A stretch of DNA of 64,000 nt from UKL13-2 sp038206765. GTDB lineage: Bacteria; Pseudomonadota; Gammaproteobacteria; Burkholderiales; Usitatibacteraceae. Where the stretch lies: the NCBI GenBank assembly GCA_038206765.1, contig JBBRAM010000016.1, forward strand, positions 1 through 64,000, given 5' to 3'. The notes beneath the pieces were generated by a model. The model saw only the letters and a list, made by a program, of their open reading frames with translations. It searched no databases and was not told the DNA's origin. A program made the translations under genes and the position numbers. Positions 51,213 to 60,371 of this stretch are shown here, one piece after another; within the stretch, counting starts at the first letter, position 1, and each line of letters starts with the position of its first letter.

Positions 51213-51940
51213 GCTGTCGCTTTCTGTTCAATTAATGATAGTTCGTGGTTTATTTGTTGAAGCGTTGCGATTGGATCGTTCGCACCCGTAATGCTTCGAC
51301 CAATCACCAAGTAACTGGCCCCCATTTTGATGGCATCAGCAGGTGAAGCGATGCGCGATTGATCACCTGCCGCGTCACCGGCCAAGCGAATTCCGGGCGT
51401 GATGCGTAAAAATTCTTTGCGCTTCCATTTGAATATATCAAGGTCTTGTGCCGAGCAAACGACACCGTCTAAATGCGCGTTGTAGGCCAATTCTCCAAAA
51501 AAACCAACCGCTGCTTTTAAATCACCCTCGAAGCCAAAACCCATCTTATTAAAATCTTCCTGCGAAACGCTGGTCAGAACAGTGACGCCTATCAACAACG
51601 ATTTTTTGCCATCCACTACATTCACCGAGTCCACTGCCTCCCGAGCCGCTGCAATCATTTTCTCCCCACCTGAAGCATGCACATTCATCATCCAAACCCC
51701 TTGACTGGCCGCCACTTTGCAAGCGCTGCCGACGGTGTTGGGTATATCGTGAAATTTCAAATCGAGAAAGATATCAAAACCTTGTTTCATCAATGCGTCA
51801 ACGATTTGCGGACCCGCCGCTGTGTGAAGCTCCTTGCCCACTTTCAGACGGCATAGCGCCGGATCAAGCCGTGAAGCCAGCGCCAATGCGGCGGCAGCGC
51901 TGTCGAAATCGAGGGCAACGATAATGGGTTTGTCAGTCAT
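51209..51940 (-). CDS. pyrF: Orotidine 5'-phosphate decarboxylase
   Basis: A 243-residue OMP decarboxylase, the last step of UMP synthesis. The catalytic motif DLKFHDIPNTVGSA carries the Lys-Asp pair, with VALDFDSAAAALALA at the start and the phosphate-binding end YLVIGRSITGANDP. The ATG at 51940 (MTDKPIIVAL) is preceded by GGAAAAC and fits the family start; an ATG 7 codons upstream is also open. Operon with lapA-lapB upstream. Confidence 0.94.
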   Translation of the reverse strand: MTDKPIIVALDFDSAAAALALASRLDPALCRLKVGKELHTAAGPQIVDALMKQGFDIFLDLKFHDIPNTVGSACKVAASQGVWMMNVHASGGEKMIAAAREAVDSVNVVDGKKSLLIGVTVLTSVSQEDFNKMGFGFEGDLKAAVGFFGELAYNAHLDGVVCSAQDLDIFKWKRKEFLRITPGIRLAGDAAGDQSRIASPADAIKMGASYLVIGRSITGANDPIATLQQINHELSLIEQKATA

Positions 51941-52128
51941 TTTTTTGTTTTCCATGTTCATTGAAACGAGTGTGACAAGGGAGCGGTGAAATGAAACACG
52001 GCGGGGTGAGGAACGAGGGTGGAGCGATGGTGAGGAAACGATAAATCTGCCACTGGTGATATCTGAGGATGAACAATGAGTTTCTCACGTTCAGTCTTCC
52101 TCACCAGCGAGGCTGCCTCAATAATCAA

Positions 52129-53421
52129 TCACCCCTCCACATGCGACCTTGCCAAATGTCGCTCCGGTGAATCATATTCTGCCGTCCGACGAGGCGGGAA
52201 AGTCTCCCAGCCACCGCATGCCGGGCAGTGCCAATAAAATTGTTTTGCTTTGAAGCCACATTGCTTGCACAAATAAACAGCCAACCGGCTGGAGTGTGAG
52301 TGTACAAGCGCCTTCAGCATAGTCAGATCTCTTTTTCGGTCGTCGGGCGCTGCCAAAATTTGCGCTTCAAGCAAACGATCCAATCCTACCAGCGTGGGGT
52401 TGGTGCGCAGGTCTTCTTTGACTAATTCGTAGGCAGCCTGTGGGCCAGCACTGGCCATCGTCGCAGTAAAAATCGCGTTGAGCAAATCAAGCGCTGCAAA
52501 TTGGCGTTGCAGCTCACGCAAATGTGCCAGCCCTTCTGCGCCGCGGCCTAATATTTCGTAACTTGCCAATAATTTTTCGGCCATTAAACCAAGGTAGGTT
52601 GGGTCCTGCGCTTCGATTTTTTGCCATTCAGCAATGGCGGCTTCATGTTGCCCTGCCGCTTGCAACCATTCGCCACGCATTAGGTGAACACGCACGCATT
52701 GCGGGTCTGTGTTGAGTGCAGCAATGAGCGCTTGCTCAGCGAGTGCGGATTTTTGCGATTGACTTTCGGCATGGTTGTTATCGAATGTTTTACCATAGGT
52801 ATCGGCGGCCAGCTCGCAGTAATACTGCGCAATTTCTTTCATCATTGCTTTGCGATGGCGCAACCCCGCGGCATCGCCGGAAAGCCCCGCAGTGAGCTGC
52901 TCGGCAATATCAATCGCTTTTTGCCAATCGTTTTCTTGCACATAAATATCAAGCAGGAGCTTTAGTGTTTGCGCCTGTTGTGCAGCTGTTCCGGAACCCT
53001 TCATACCAATATCAGAAAGTATCTTTTCGGCGTAATCGAGCAGCCCGGATTTTTGATAATCCATCGACAACTCGATCAAGGCCGCCACCCGTTGCTCGGC
53101 ATTAATATCGCTGCGCTCGGAAAGCGATTGATGCACACGGATCGAGCGATCCACCTCACCGCGCCGCCGGAACAGGCTACCCAATGCAAACTGTAGCTCG
53201 ATCGCTTCCGGGTTCGCATTGGTTGCCTCGATAAAGGCCTCTATCGCTTTATCTTGCTGTTCGTTTAGCAGAAAATTAAGTCCGCGAAAATAAGACTGCG
53301 GTAGCATTTTCGATTCACGCAAAAGCTGGCGAACATCAAAACGCGCCGCTATCCAGCCCGCTGCAAAAAACGCGAGCGCACCCAGCAGCAGCCATGGCCC
53401 CCATCCCCAATCTAGTGGCAT
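52129..53421 (-). CDS. lapB: LapB (YciM) LPS-assembly regulator with rubredoxin-like metal site
   Basis: A 430-residue inner-membrane-anchored TPR protein. One helix lies at about 9-27 and TPR repeats fill the cytosolic part. The C-terminal rubredoxin-type domain has C-K-Q-C and C-P-A-C (LCKQCGFKAKQFYWHCPACG). LapB recruits the protease FtsH to LpxC and so tunes lipid A synthesis. lapA and lapB sit as a pair upstream of pyrF. Standard length for the family is about 390, so this one is slightly longer. Confidence 0.95.
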   Translation of the reverse strand: MPLDWGWGPWLLLGALAFFAAGWIAARFDVRQLLRESKMLPQSYFRGLNFLLNEQQDKAIEAFIEATNANPEAIELQFALGSLFRRRGEVDRSIRVHQSLSERSDINAEQRVAALIELSMDYQKSGLLDYAEKILSDIGMKGSGTAAQQAQTLKLLLDIYVQENDWQKAIDIAEQLTAGLSGDAAGLRHRKAMMKEIAQYYCELAADTYGKTFDNNHAESQSQKSALAEQALIAALNTDPQCVRVHLMRGEWLQAAGQHEAAIAEWQKIEAQDPTYLGLMAEKLLASYEILGRGAEGLAHLRELQRQFAALDLLNAIFTATMASAGPQAAYELVKEDLRTNPTLVGLDRLLEAQILAAPDDRKRDLTMLKALVHSHSSRLAVYLCKQCGFKAKQFYWHCPACGGWETFPPRRTAEYDSPERHLARSHVEG

Positions 53422-53458
53422 ATTTTCGCCACCGGTTGATTCTGCGCCAGAGGCGTTA

Positions 53459-53812
53459 TCACGATGTTGGATTCATTGATTGTTGTGCCGCCGGAGGCAC
53501 TGCGTTGGCACTCGCATTGGTTATATTGTTATTCGCTAGCGGCGGCAGATGCTCGACATCCTCGCGGGTTTTGTGTTGCAGTGCGCGGTTAAGCTTTCGT
53601 ACTTCGCGTTTGAGGCGAAAAATAGTTAGCAACGACGCTAACAATCCCAGCAGCAAACCGCCACCAAAGAAGGCTAGCACAATGAGCGCAAGTGGCGCGG
53701 TGACGCTGGAGTCAAGGTAGCCGCGTAGCGTGACCGAATCGACGTTTTTTACAGCAAACCAGAGCAGCAAAACGACAATCACTGCGCGCAAAAACCAGAT
53801 CAAAATTCGCAT
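53459..53812 (-). CDS. lapA: LapA (YciS) lipopolysaccharide assembly protein A domain protein
   Basis: A 117-residue membrane protein with two helices (about 4-22 and 41-65) and a coiled-coil-like basic region (LKREVRKLNRALQHKTREDV) in the cytosol. The NVDSVTLRGYLDSSVTAPLA loop matches the LapA/DUF1049 domain. It works with LapB to regulate LpxC turnover. It lies 37 bases before lapB. The C-terminal 20 residues are Asn/Ala-rich. Confidence 0.9.
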   Translation of the reverse strand: MRILIWFLRAVIVVLLLWFAVKNVDSVTLRGYLDSSVTAPLALIVLAFFGGGLLLGLLASLLTIFRLKREVRKLNRALQHKTREDVEHLPPLANNNITNASANAVPPAAQQSMNPTS

Positions 53813-53974
53813 GTCAAATTATCCGCAGTTGCGTAGGAAAAATATGGAATCGAGGCAAGCTAGATGCATCCTCTATTGTAATGGCAGTCTTGCCCGTGAT
53901 GCGGCAAACGAATTTTCCTTGGCAATTCATCGAGCGATTTTTAAACTGTAAATAAGGTGAACAAATTTCGAACG

Positions 53975-54006
53975 AAAAAAAGCCAGAGGTGTTGCCACAT
54001 CTGGCT
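53975..54006 (-). terminator. Rho-independent terminator after ihfB
   Basis: A 7-bp stem (AGCCAGA / TCTGGCT) with about 12 loop bases that partly pair, followed on the minus strand by seven T. Located 30 bases past the ihfB stop, separating it from lapA. Confidence 0.8.
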
Positions 54007-54036
54007 GTCCTAGCGCAATTTTGTGCGCTTGTAGTG

Positions 54037-54378
54037 TCAGTCACCAGAGGCTCGCAACGGCTGTTTAGGCGGTGATACCAGCACATCGTCTTCAAACACC
54101 AACGAGTCAACACGTTCGCGCAATTCTTTACCCGCCTTAAAATGAGGCACATATTTTTTGGGAACCTGCACTTTTTCGCCGGTCTTGGGGTTACGCCCCG
54201 TGCGCGGAGGCCGATAGTTTAAGCCGAAGCTGCCAAAGCCGCGAATTTCGATGCGATCACCTTGAGCTAGCGTATGCGACATCGCATCCAGCATGGTTTT
54301 TACCGCGAGCTCAGCGTCCTTCGGTGCCAATTGGCTGTGGCGCGCCGACAAGATTTCGATCAGCTCGGACTTCGTCAT
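54037..54378 (-). CDS. ihfB: Integration host factor subunit beta
   Basis: A 113-residue IHF/HU-family protein that bends DNA with IHF alpha. The DNA-binding arm GRNPKTGEKVQVPKK and RIEIRGFGSFGLNYRPPR are the beta-ribbon signatures. The start at 54378 (MTKSELIEIL) fits the family; six more codons upstream (54396) are open. Upstream of lapA and after rpsA on the same strand, as in other Betaproteobacteria. The C-terminus is about 15 residues longer than E. coli IHF-beta. Confidence 0.94.
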   Translation of the reverse strand: MTKSELIEILSARHSQLAPKDAELAVKTMLDAMSHTLAQGDRIEIRGFGSFGLNYRPPRTGRNPKTGEKVQVPKKYVPHFKAGKELRERVDSLVFEDDVLVSPPKQPLRASGD

Positions 54379-54564
54379 GGATTTCAAGTGGGACATCCAG
54401 TATTCAGATAATGGCGGGGTTTCACCAGAACAATCGTCATTCGCCAGCGGCTGAAAAATATCATTTGAAAAGATAGGATTGTTGCCAATCCTTGCCGTTC
54501 AAATTTCTATACTCATTTTTTCGCAGCCACCGCGAATGCGATTTCTTTTTCTACCTAAGTGCAA

Positions 54565-54606
54565 AATAAAAACTGCAGCGCAGATGACGCCAAGGCAGTT
54601 TTTATT
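54565..54606. terminator. Rho-independent hairpin overlapping the rpsA stop
   Basis: Arms aataaaaactgc and gcagtttttatt pair (12 bp) around an 18-base loop, with T-runs on both strands. The arm overlaps the rpsA TAA (54604-54602). It should lower read-through from rpsA into ihfB. Confidence 0.7.
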
Positions 54607-56329
54607 CGCCCTGTTTGAGCTTTGCCTTCAGTAGCGCGCCTAAGTTGGTTGTACCGGCATTGTTCGGCGAATCATCAACCATTTTCTTCATGGCATCTTT
54701 TTCGTCAGCTGAATCTTTTGCCTTGATTGACAAATTGATCGAACGTGTTTTGCGATCAACGTTGACAATCACCGCTTCGATTTCATCGCCTTCTTTCAGG
54801 TGGGTGCGGATATCTTCCACACGTTCACGTGAAATTTCCGAGGCGCGCAGATAGCCTTCAATCTCGCCAGACAGCGCAATGGTTGCACCTTTGGCATCAA
54901 TTGCTTTAACGGTACCCTTGACCAAAGCACCTTTGTCGTTAATACCGACATAGTTATTGAAAGGATCATCGTCCATTTGCTTTAAGCCGAGTGAGATACG
55001 CTCACGCTCAACGTCAATAGCCAAGACAACCGCCTCAAGCTCGTCACCTTTCTTGAAATTCTTGACGGCTTCTTCACCGGGAAGATTCCAAGACAAATCA
55101 GACAAATGCACCAAACCATCGATGTTGCCTGGCAAGCCAATAAACACACCAAAGTCGGTAATAGATTTAATAATGCCTTTAACGCGCTCGCCCTTCTTCT
55201 GCGACATCGAGAACTCGTCCCACGGGTTCGGCTTGCACTGCTTCATGCCGAGCGAAATACGACGACGTTCTTCATCAATTTCCAAGATCATGACTTCAAC
55301 TTCGTCGCCCAACGAAACGACTTTGGCTGGGTGTACATTCTTGTTAGTCCAATCCATTTCGGAAACGTGCACCAGACCTTCGATACCGGCTTCGATCTCA
55401 ATGAATGAGCCGTAGTCGGTCAGGTTGGTTACTTTGCCGAACAGACGCGTTCCTTGTGGGTAGCGACGTGCCAAGCCCATCCAAGGATCGTCGCCCAATT
55501 GCTTCATGCCGAGTGAGACGCGGTTTTTCTCTTGATCAAACTTCAAGATTTTTGCTTCAACTTCGTCGCCAACTGTCAACACTTCAGATGGGTGCTTTAC
55601 GCGACGCCATGCCAAATCGGTGATGTGCAGCAAACCATCGATACCGCCCAAATCAACGAACGCGCCGTAGTCTGTGATGTTCTTAACAACGCCCTTAACG
55701 ATGGAGCCTTCTTTCAATGTTTGCATCAATGCGGCACGGTCTGCACCGGCGGATGCTTCCATCACCGCACGACGTGAGACAACCACGTTGTTGCGCTTTT
55801 TATCGAGCTTAATAACTTTGAATTCGAGTTCTTTACCTTCAAAAGCGGAGGTATCTTTGATCGGGCGGGTATCAACCAATGAGCCCGGCAAGAAGGCACG
55901 AATGCCATTGACCATCACTGTCAAGCCGCCTTTTACTTTGCCCGAAACCATACCGGTGATGATCGTGCCCTTGTCGAGCGCAACATCAAGATCGTGCCAT
56001 GCGGAGAGCTTTTTCGCTCGATCACGCGATAGTTTTGTAGCACCGTAGCCATCGTCGATTTGCTCAATCGCTACAGTGACGAAATCGCCAACTTTAACTT
56101 CAAGCTCGCCTTTATCGTTTTTGAATTCTTCGACGGGAATGACGGACTCAGATTTGAGGCCGGCGTTTACAACGACGATATTTTGGTCAACGGACACAAC
56201 TTCGGCGGTAATCATTTCGCCAACCCGCATCTCTTGGCGGGTTTCGCTTTCTTCAAATAAAGCAGCGAATGAATCTATCGGGTGCATGGTTTTGATTGCA
56301 GAAGCTACTGCGGTTTGGGTTGCGGACAT
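54602..56329 (-). CDS. rpsA: 30S ribosomal protein S1
   Basis: A 575-residue S1 that brings mRNA to the ribosome. Six S1 RNA-binding repeats are visible, beginning at about residues 32, 118, 204, 289, 376 and 463. The later four share the G-x-V/I-x-x-F/Y-G-A/S-F-I/V core (for example VKNITDYGAFVDLG). The ATG at 56329 gives the MSATQTAVASAIKTM start; no Shine-Dalgarno precedes it. The same is true of many rpsA genes, which rely on a structured leader and autoregulation. Upstream codons to 56371 are open but not family-like. Confidence 0.96.
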   Translation of the reverse strand: MSATQTAVASAIKTMHPIDSFAALFEESETRQEMRVGEMITAEVVSVDQNIVVVNAGLKSESVIPVEEFKNDKGELEVKVGDFVTVAIEQIDDGYGATKLSRDRAKKLSAWHDLDVALDKGTIITGMVSGKVKGGLTVMVNGIRAFLPGSLVDTRPIKDTSAFEGKELEFKVIKLDKKRNNVVVSRRAVMEASAGADRAALMQTLKEGSIVKGVVKNITDYGAFVDLGGIDGLLHITDLAWRRVKHPSEVLTVGDEVEAKILKFDQEKNRVSLGMKQLGDDPWMGLARRYPQGTRLFGKVTNLTDYGSFIEIEAGIEGLVHVSEMDWTNKNVHPAKVVSLGDEVEVMILEIDEERRRISLGMKQCKPNPWDEFSMSQKKGERVKGIIKSITDFGVFIGLPGNIDGLVHLSDLSWNLPGEEAVKNFKKGDELEAVVLAIDVERERISLGLKQMDDDPFNNYVGINDKGALVKGTVKAIDAKGATIALSGEIEGYLRASEISRERVEDIRTHLKEGDEIEAVIVNVDRKTRSINLSIKAKDSADEKDAMKKMVDDSPNNAGTTNLGALLKAKLKQGE

Positions 56330-56534
56330 AAGAAAGAAAACACTTTCGGGAGGGTTAATGTCTTCTACCATTTAGTAACAAGGTAGAACACGTTGTGCAG
56401 ATTATGCAAAACCGGTATTTCATGTGAAACCCGGCACGAAACAACATTAAAACACGCTACATGAGATTCCCACAAAATTGCAAAAAACACTTTGCAATCA
56501 GACATCTACTTGAATATTTATAGCCAAATTACGG

Positions 56535-57245
56535 TTAAAAAGCGCCGTTTTTATACCAGCCCAAAATTTTTTCGACTGCCATACCAGCAGAAATCTCAGT
56601 GGTATCAAGTAGTTGCGCGTCATCCTGACGCTTGAGTGGCGCAACCGGGCGATTGCTATCGCGCTCATCCCGGATGCGTAATTCACATACAACGTCATCT
56701 ATTATTGCAGAGATTCCTTTTTGTTTCAACTGCTTAGTGCGTCTTTCCGCCCGCGCTTCGACGGCTGCGGTAAGAAAAACTTTAAGGACCGCATCGGGGA
56801 AAATAACGGAACCCATATCGCGCCCGTCGCATACCAAGCCAGGCGGCTCGCGAAACTGCCGTTGCCGAGCCAGCAGCGCTTCGCGAACCCTCGGGAGTGC
56901 CGCCACCACAGAGGCGTTTTGTCCTGCTGCTTCGCCGCGAATCTCATCGCTCACGTCCTCGTCAGCCAGAAAGACTTTATCGCCCTGAAAGCGGATATCG
57001 AGCTGACGGGCGATCTCGGCGATTTCTGTTTCTGCCGATAGATCGATCGCCTTCCGCGCTGCCGCCAAACCAGTTAGCCGGTATAGCGCACCTGAATCTA
57101 GGTAGTGGAAGCCTAAGGCTTCTGCCAACCGTGCGGCCACGGTGCCTTTGCCAGACGCAGTCGGGCCGTCGATGGCGATCACCGGCACATCTACGAGGTT
57201 AGCTGTGTTGTTAACAACAGCGGCTAATGGGGTGGGTAGTGTCAT
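56535..57245 (-). CDS. cmk: Cytidylate kinase
   Basis: A 236-residue CMP/dCMP kinase. Walker A GPTASGKGT is at residues 27-35, then LGFHYLDSGALYRLTGLAA and CDGRDMGSVIFPDAVLKVFL, all diagnostic. The ATG at 57245 starts with a short nonconserved stretch MTLPTPLAAVV; the more upstream start is not favoured. In most Betaproteobacteria aroA lies directly upstream; here the upstream gap has no gene. rpsA follows after a 205-base gap. Confidence 0.94.
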   Translation of the reverse strand: MTLPTPLAAVVNNTANLVDVPVIAIDGPTASGKGTVAARLAEALGFHYLDSGALYRLTGLAAARKAIDLSAETEIAEIARQLDIRFQGDKVFLADEDVSDEIRGEAAGQNASVVAALPRVREALLARQRQFREPPGLVCDGRDMGSVIFPDAVLKVFLTAAVEARAERRTKQLKQKGISAIIDDVVCELRIRDERDSNRPVAPLKRQDDAQLLDTTEISAGMAVEKILGWYKNGAF

Positions 57246-57760
57246 GAATTCAAAAAATTTAGGGGCAGCCCTAGCCTGCAAAAATAGCCCACGCAACTAG
57301 TGATTGATAAAAAGACTGCGGCAAAACAGCCAGAAATACAGCTAGATTCACAAAGCCACAAACAAAGCCACGAACAAAGCCACGAACAAAGCCCCGAACA
57401 AAAACATAACTTTACCAGACCATTCCGTGATGAGGGACGGACTGACACGCAATTCAATCGTGGCAACGCAAAGCGAATGGCGCAAAGCTACGGAGCACGG
57501 CGGGCGCGGTATTCCAAAATGCCATACCTACCCTCAGGCTTCCAGCGGCGGCGTTAGTTTCAGTTTTAATTTCGCCTTTTGAGCCGGTACAAATACCAAG
57601 CGTTGCTCCGTTACCCGCGTTCGCATGCGGAGACGTTGCCCTCCGCGATTTTTAGAACCCTTTGCCTCTGATGTTACGGCCGCGCTGCATTCTGAAGGTA
57701 TTAACAATTCTTTTGATAGAACTACTCGTTATAGAACTGCCAGTTGCGAGGCTTTTTGGA
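57246..57760. other. Gap upstream of cmk with a 12-bp tandem repeat
   Basis: A 515-base gap without a supported gene. At 57351-57398 four 12-bp units (caaagccacgaa type) are repeated. A minus-strand frame through the repeat translates it as Leu-Cys-Ser-Trp runs and is spurious. The position where aroA usually lies is empty. Confidence 0.6.
57351..57398. repeat. 12-bp tandem repeat, four copies
   Basis: Units caaagccacaaa, caaagccacgaa (twice) and caaagccccgaa follow each other exactly. It lies upstream of cmk. Confidence 0.85.
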
Positions 57761-58510
57761 CTATTTCTCCCCGCGATGTTCGATAGGCTTTACCAAATTG
57801 GGAAAGGCCTTCGGATTAAAGTCAGCCCAATCCCCATCCCGCCAATGGCCATCTGCCCATTCGATATCTGCCGCACCGGCTTTTTCCAAATCTTGAATCA
57901 CGCGAAATTCATTGGTTGGATGGGTAATATGTACGGCCAGAATAATTCCGCCGTGGCGTTCTGTCGGCGCATGTGTTGACTGGCTATCTTTACCGTCCCC
58001 CATCCCGCCTAATGCTCCAGCAAGCGAGCCCGTATAGGCGGCCACGCCTGCTGCTGCCAGCGCCACAATTGGCCCGGCTGCTAGCGCAGTCGCTCCAATA
58101 ACAACGCCCGCCACGGCAGCCGTTGCGGCAGCGCTTTGGACGCCGACCTTCTCGGCATGCTCGGTATTTTCGGCATTTTCGGTATTTTCGGTATTCTCGT
58201 TATTCTCGTTTTGCGTGGCTACAGGTTGGGCATGATCGACGTAGGCTGTCGGCATCCTAATATCGCCGCTGGGCAAGCAATCTATGCGCGCTATTTCATC
58301 GTCATGACCAAACACAGACAGCCCATGCTGGCCGGGCGGGTTATTGTGAAATATAGATAAATCGTGATCATCAACGTAGAGCAGAATTTGCTGGGCAATC
58401 ACGTCGGCTTGGGCTTTTGTACCAAACCTGCCCGCGATAATTCGGTCTGTCTGAAACTGCCGGCCAGCTCCAATCATAGCTTCATTCGAAGATTCAATCG
58501 TGCGTTCCAT
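57761..58510 (-). CDS. Hypothetical protein with NPPGQH motif and glycine-zipper core
   Basis: A 249-residue protein started at 58510, where GGAGG sits 5 bases before the ATG. Residues 20-65 (RIIAGRFGTKAQADVIAQQ and FHNNPPGQHG) match a family common in Betaproteobacteria stress loci, sometimes annotated as general stress proteins. A Glu/Asn-rich spacer (ENTENTENAENTEH) is followed by an Ala/Gly-rich segment near 124-165 that may be one or two membrane helices or a glycine zipper, and a His/Asp-rich tail. Function unknown. Read away from the stress cluster. Confidence 0.6.
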   Translation of the reverse strand: MERTIESSNEAMIGAGRQFQTDRIIAGRFGTKAQADVIAQQILLYVDDHDLSIFHNNPPGQHGLSVFGHDDEIARIDCLPSGDIRMPTAYVDHAQPVATQNENNENTENTENAENTEHAEKVGVQSAAATAAVAGVVIGATALAAGPIVALAAAGVAAYTGSLAGALGGMGDGKDSQSTHAPTERHGGIILAVHITHPTNEFRVIQDLEKAGAADIEWADGHWRDGDWADFNPKAFPNLVKPIEHRGEK

Positions 58511-58902
58511 ATATCCTCCATTGGTTACGGAAAAATTCATATTGAAACGCACAGAAAAAACAACCTGTAGTCATAGGGCCACAGTTGCTGTCAGCAGACA
58601 GAGGGAAAATATAGGACAGCTCGAAACGGGTCAAATCGAATCATGCCTTTTGCGGCTCTGTCGGCTCTGGCGACTCTGACGACCTCAAGGACTCTACGGT
58701 TGCGTCAATCGATATCGTCAGCGTCTTCCTACAAAGCTTCACCAAACTTGCTGACACCTAAACCCGGACCACCGTGGAATCATGTTGTTGTGTGTTCGTG
58801 CCCCGCACAAATGACGGTTTGGATTTGAGCCGTTCACACTGCTTCACACTGCCTCATACTGCCTTAGCGCCGCAACCGACTCCACCATGAGAGGAACCTA
58901 TC
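58511..58902. other. Divergent intergenic region before the BON lipoprotein
   Basis: A 392-base gap with promoters expected for both flanking genes. At 58831-58866 ttcacactgcc-type units repeat three times, just upstream of the AGAGGA ribosome site. No gene supported. Confidence 0.5.
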
Positions 58903-59391
58903 ATGAATAATTTCAAATCAATATTTTTCGTCCTTCCAATGGCGATTATTGCGCTGTTGGGCACGGTGTCGCTTGTTGCCTGCGACAAGCAAACAGATTC
59001 CGGCAAAACCGTTGGACAAAAACTCGATAGCGCAATCGACAGGTCCAATGAAAAAGTCGCCAATGCTAGCGCAAAAGTGGGCGCCGAAATGGATAAGGCC
59101 GGTGTCGCAGTTTCAAACGCAGCATCCTCTATATCCGCAAGCACCAGCGCCACTGCCGCAAAGGCAAGCGACATTATTTCCGATGGCGCGATAACGGCGT
59201 CAATCAACGCCGATTTGCTAAAAGACAGCGAGCTCAGCGTGTTTAAAATTGATGTCGACGTGAAGCTTGGGGTAGTGGCGTTGAATGGTTTGGCACCCAA
59301 CGAAGCTGCACGCCTGCGTGGCGGGCGAATTGCGGCTTCGGTCAAAGGTGTCACGGATGTTAAAAACAATCTCGTCATTAAAAAGACTTAG
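58903..59391 (+). CDS. BON-domain lipoprotein
   Basis: A 162-residue periplasmic/outer-membrane protein. The signal ends in a lipobox (LVAC), then a Lys/Ser/Ala-rich linker (about 28-90) and one BON domain (about 93-160), seen as ITASINADLLKDSEL, VVALNGLAPNEA and KGVTDVKNNLVI. BON domains bind phospholipid and act in osmotic and envelope stress (OsmY type). A good Shine-Dalgarno (AGAGGA) precedes the ATG. First gene of the 58.9-62.7 kb stress cluster. Confidence 0.88.
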   Translation: MNNFKSIFFVLPMAIIALLGTVSLVACDKQTDSGKTVGQKLDSAIDRSNEKVANASAKVGAEMDKAGVAVSNAASSISASTSATAAKASDIISDGAITASINADLLKDSELSVFKIDVDVKLGVVALNGLAPNEAARLRGGRIAASVKGVTDVKNNLVIKKT

Positions 59392-59511
59392 TCGTCGCTT
59401 CCTTTATTCCCAAACTCCATTACTCCGGCAAGTCGTAACCAACACTGAATAAATAGCTTTACTCACCCTCAGCAAAAATTTCTAACCCGATTTACATCCA
59501 AAGGAATCATC

Positions 59512-59910
59512 ATGAATGCAACCACAAACAATTTAGATCAACTCCGCGCAAAAGCCAGCAACACAATTGGCGACGTCAAGCACGATGTAACCGCGGCTGC
59601 ACAACAAATGCGCGAAACAGCATCGGATGCGGGCGATGCAATCAAAACTGATATGCAGCAGTTAATCGAGTCTGCGAAAGCATCCGGCAAAGCAGAGCTC
59701 GCGGCAGCAGCAGAGCGGTTATCGAGCTACGTCACCGCCATGACTGATTCAGCAATTGCGTTGCAACAAAAAGGCCGCGATGCGGTAAAACAAGTTGCCG
59801 ATACGACCGACACCTACGTCCATGATAAGCCTTGGCAGTCTGTGGCCATCGGCGCTGGCGTGGGTGCGGCGATTGGCCTAACGATTGGCTGGCTGGCTGC
59901 ACGTCGTTAA
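59512..59910 (+). CDS. ElaB/YqjD-type (DUF883) membrane-anchored ribosome-binding protein
   Basis: A 132-residue protein. The long amphipathic helical part (to about 105) ends in a C-terminal anchor (KPWQSVAIGAGVGAAIGLTI, then WLAARR). That tail is the YqjD/ElaB/YgaM signature. In E. coli these proteins bind ribosomes at the inner membrane in stationary phase. AAGGAATCATC precedes the ATG. Followed by the yqjE-like gene. Confidence 0.9.
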   Translation: MNATTNNLDQLRAKASNTIGDVKHDVTAAAQQMRETASDAGDAIKTDMQQLIESAKASGKAELAAAAERLSSYVTAMTDSAIALQQKGRDAVKQVADTTDTYVHDKPWQSVAIGAGVGAAIGLTIGWLAARR

Positions 59911-59972
59911 TTTGGTTGCTGATCAAAATCGCCGCTAAAAATTCAAGCCAACCGGACAAGGAAAGCATTGCA

Positions 59973-60371
59973 ATGAACCTTATGGAACTGGGATGGCGGG
60001 CATTGATGAACGATAAGCCCTATATGAAAGGACTTATCGGTGATCTCTCAAATATGAGCAGGCTGCACATCGAGTTGTTCATTGCAGAAGCAAGAATTGA
60101 GCGGGAAAGGCTGAAACGAAAAGCAATTTTATTGTGCGCATCGTTCATAAGCATCGCCATCGCCGTGGTCTTTTTTTTGGCTGCCATTATTGCGGCCTTC
60201 TGGGATACGCCATATCGATTTATCGCGTTGTTTGGCGTACCACTACTGCTCGTCATAATCGCCGGCGTTTGTTATCGAACTGCCACGTCCGAACTACCTG
60301 ATACACAGCCATTTGCGCTAAGTACGGCCGAGATTAAAAAGGATGCAGACTGGTTGATGAGTTTGCTATGA
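59973..60371 (+). CDS. YqjE-like (phage holin superfamily III) membrane protein
   Basis: A 132-residue membrane protein with two helices (about 52-74 and 86-105). The start MNLMELGWRALMNDKPYMKG and RLHIELFIAEARIERERLKR fit the YqjE family. The ATG at 59973 follows AAGGA; a longer open frame extends into yqjD. The order yqjD-yqjE matches E. coli. Unknown role in the inner membrane under stress. Confidence 0.85.
   Translation: MNLMELGWRALMNDKPYMKGLIGDLSNMSRLHIELFIAEARIERERLKRKAILLCASFISIAIAVVFFLAAIIAAFWDTPYRFIALFGVPLLLVIIAGVCYRTATSELPDTQPFALSTAEIKKDADWLMSLL

Noticed and set aside
57242..57466. 74-residue minus frame with Leu-Cys-Ser-Trp repeats
   Set aside because: Translation of the 12-bp tandem repeat, no start signal.
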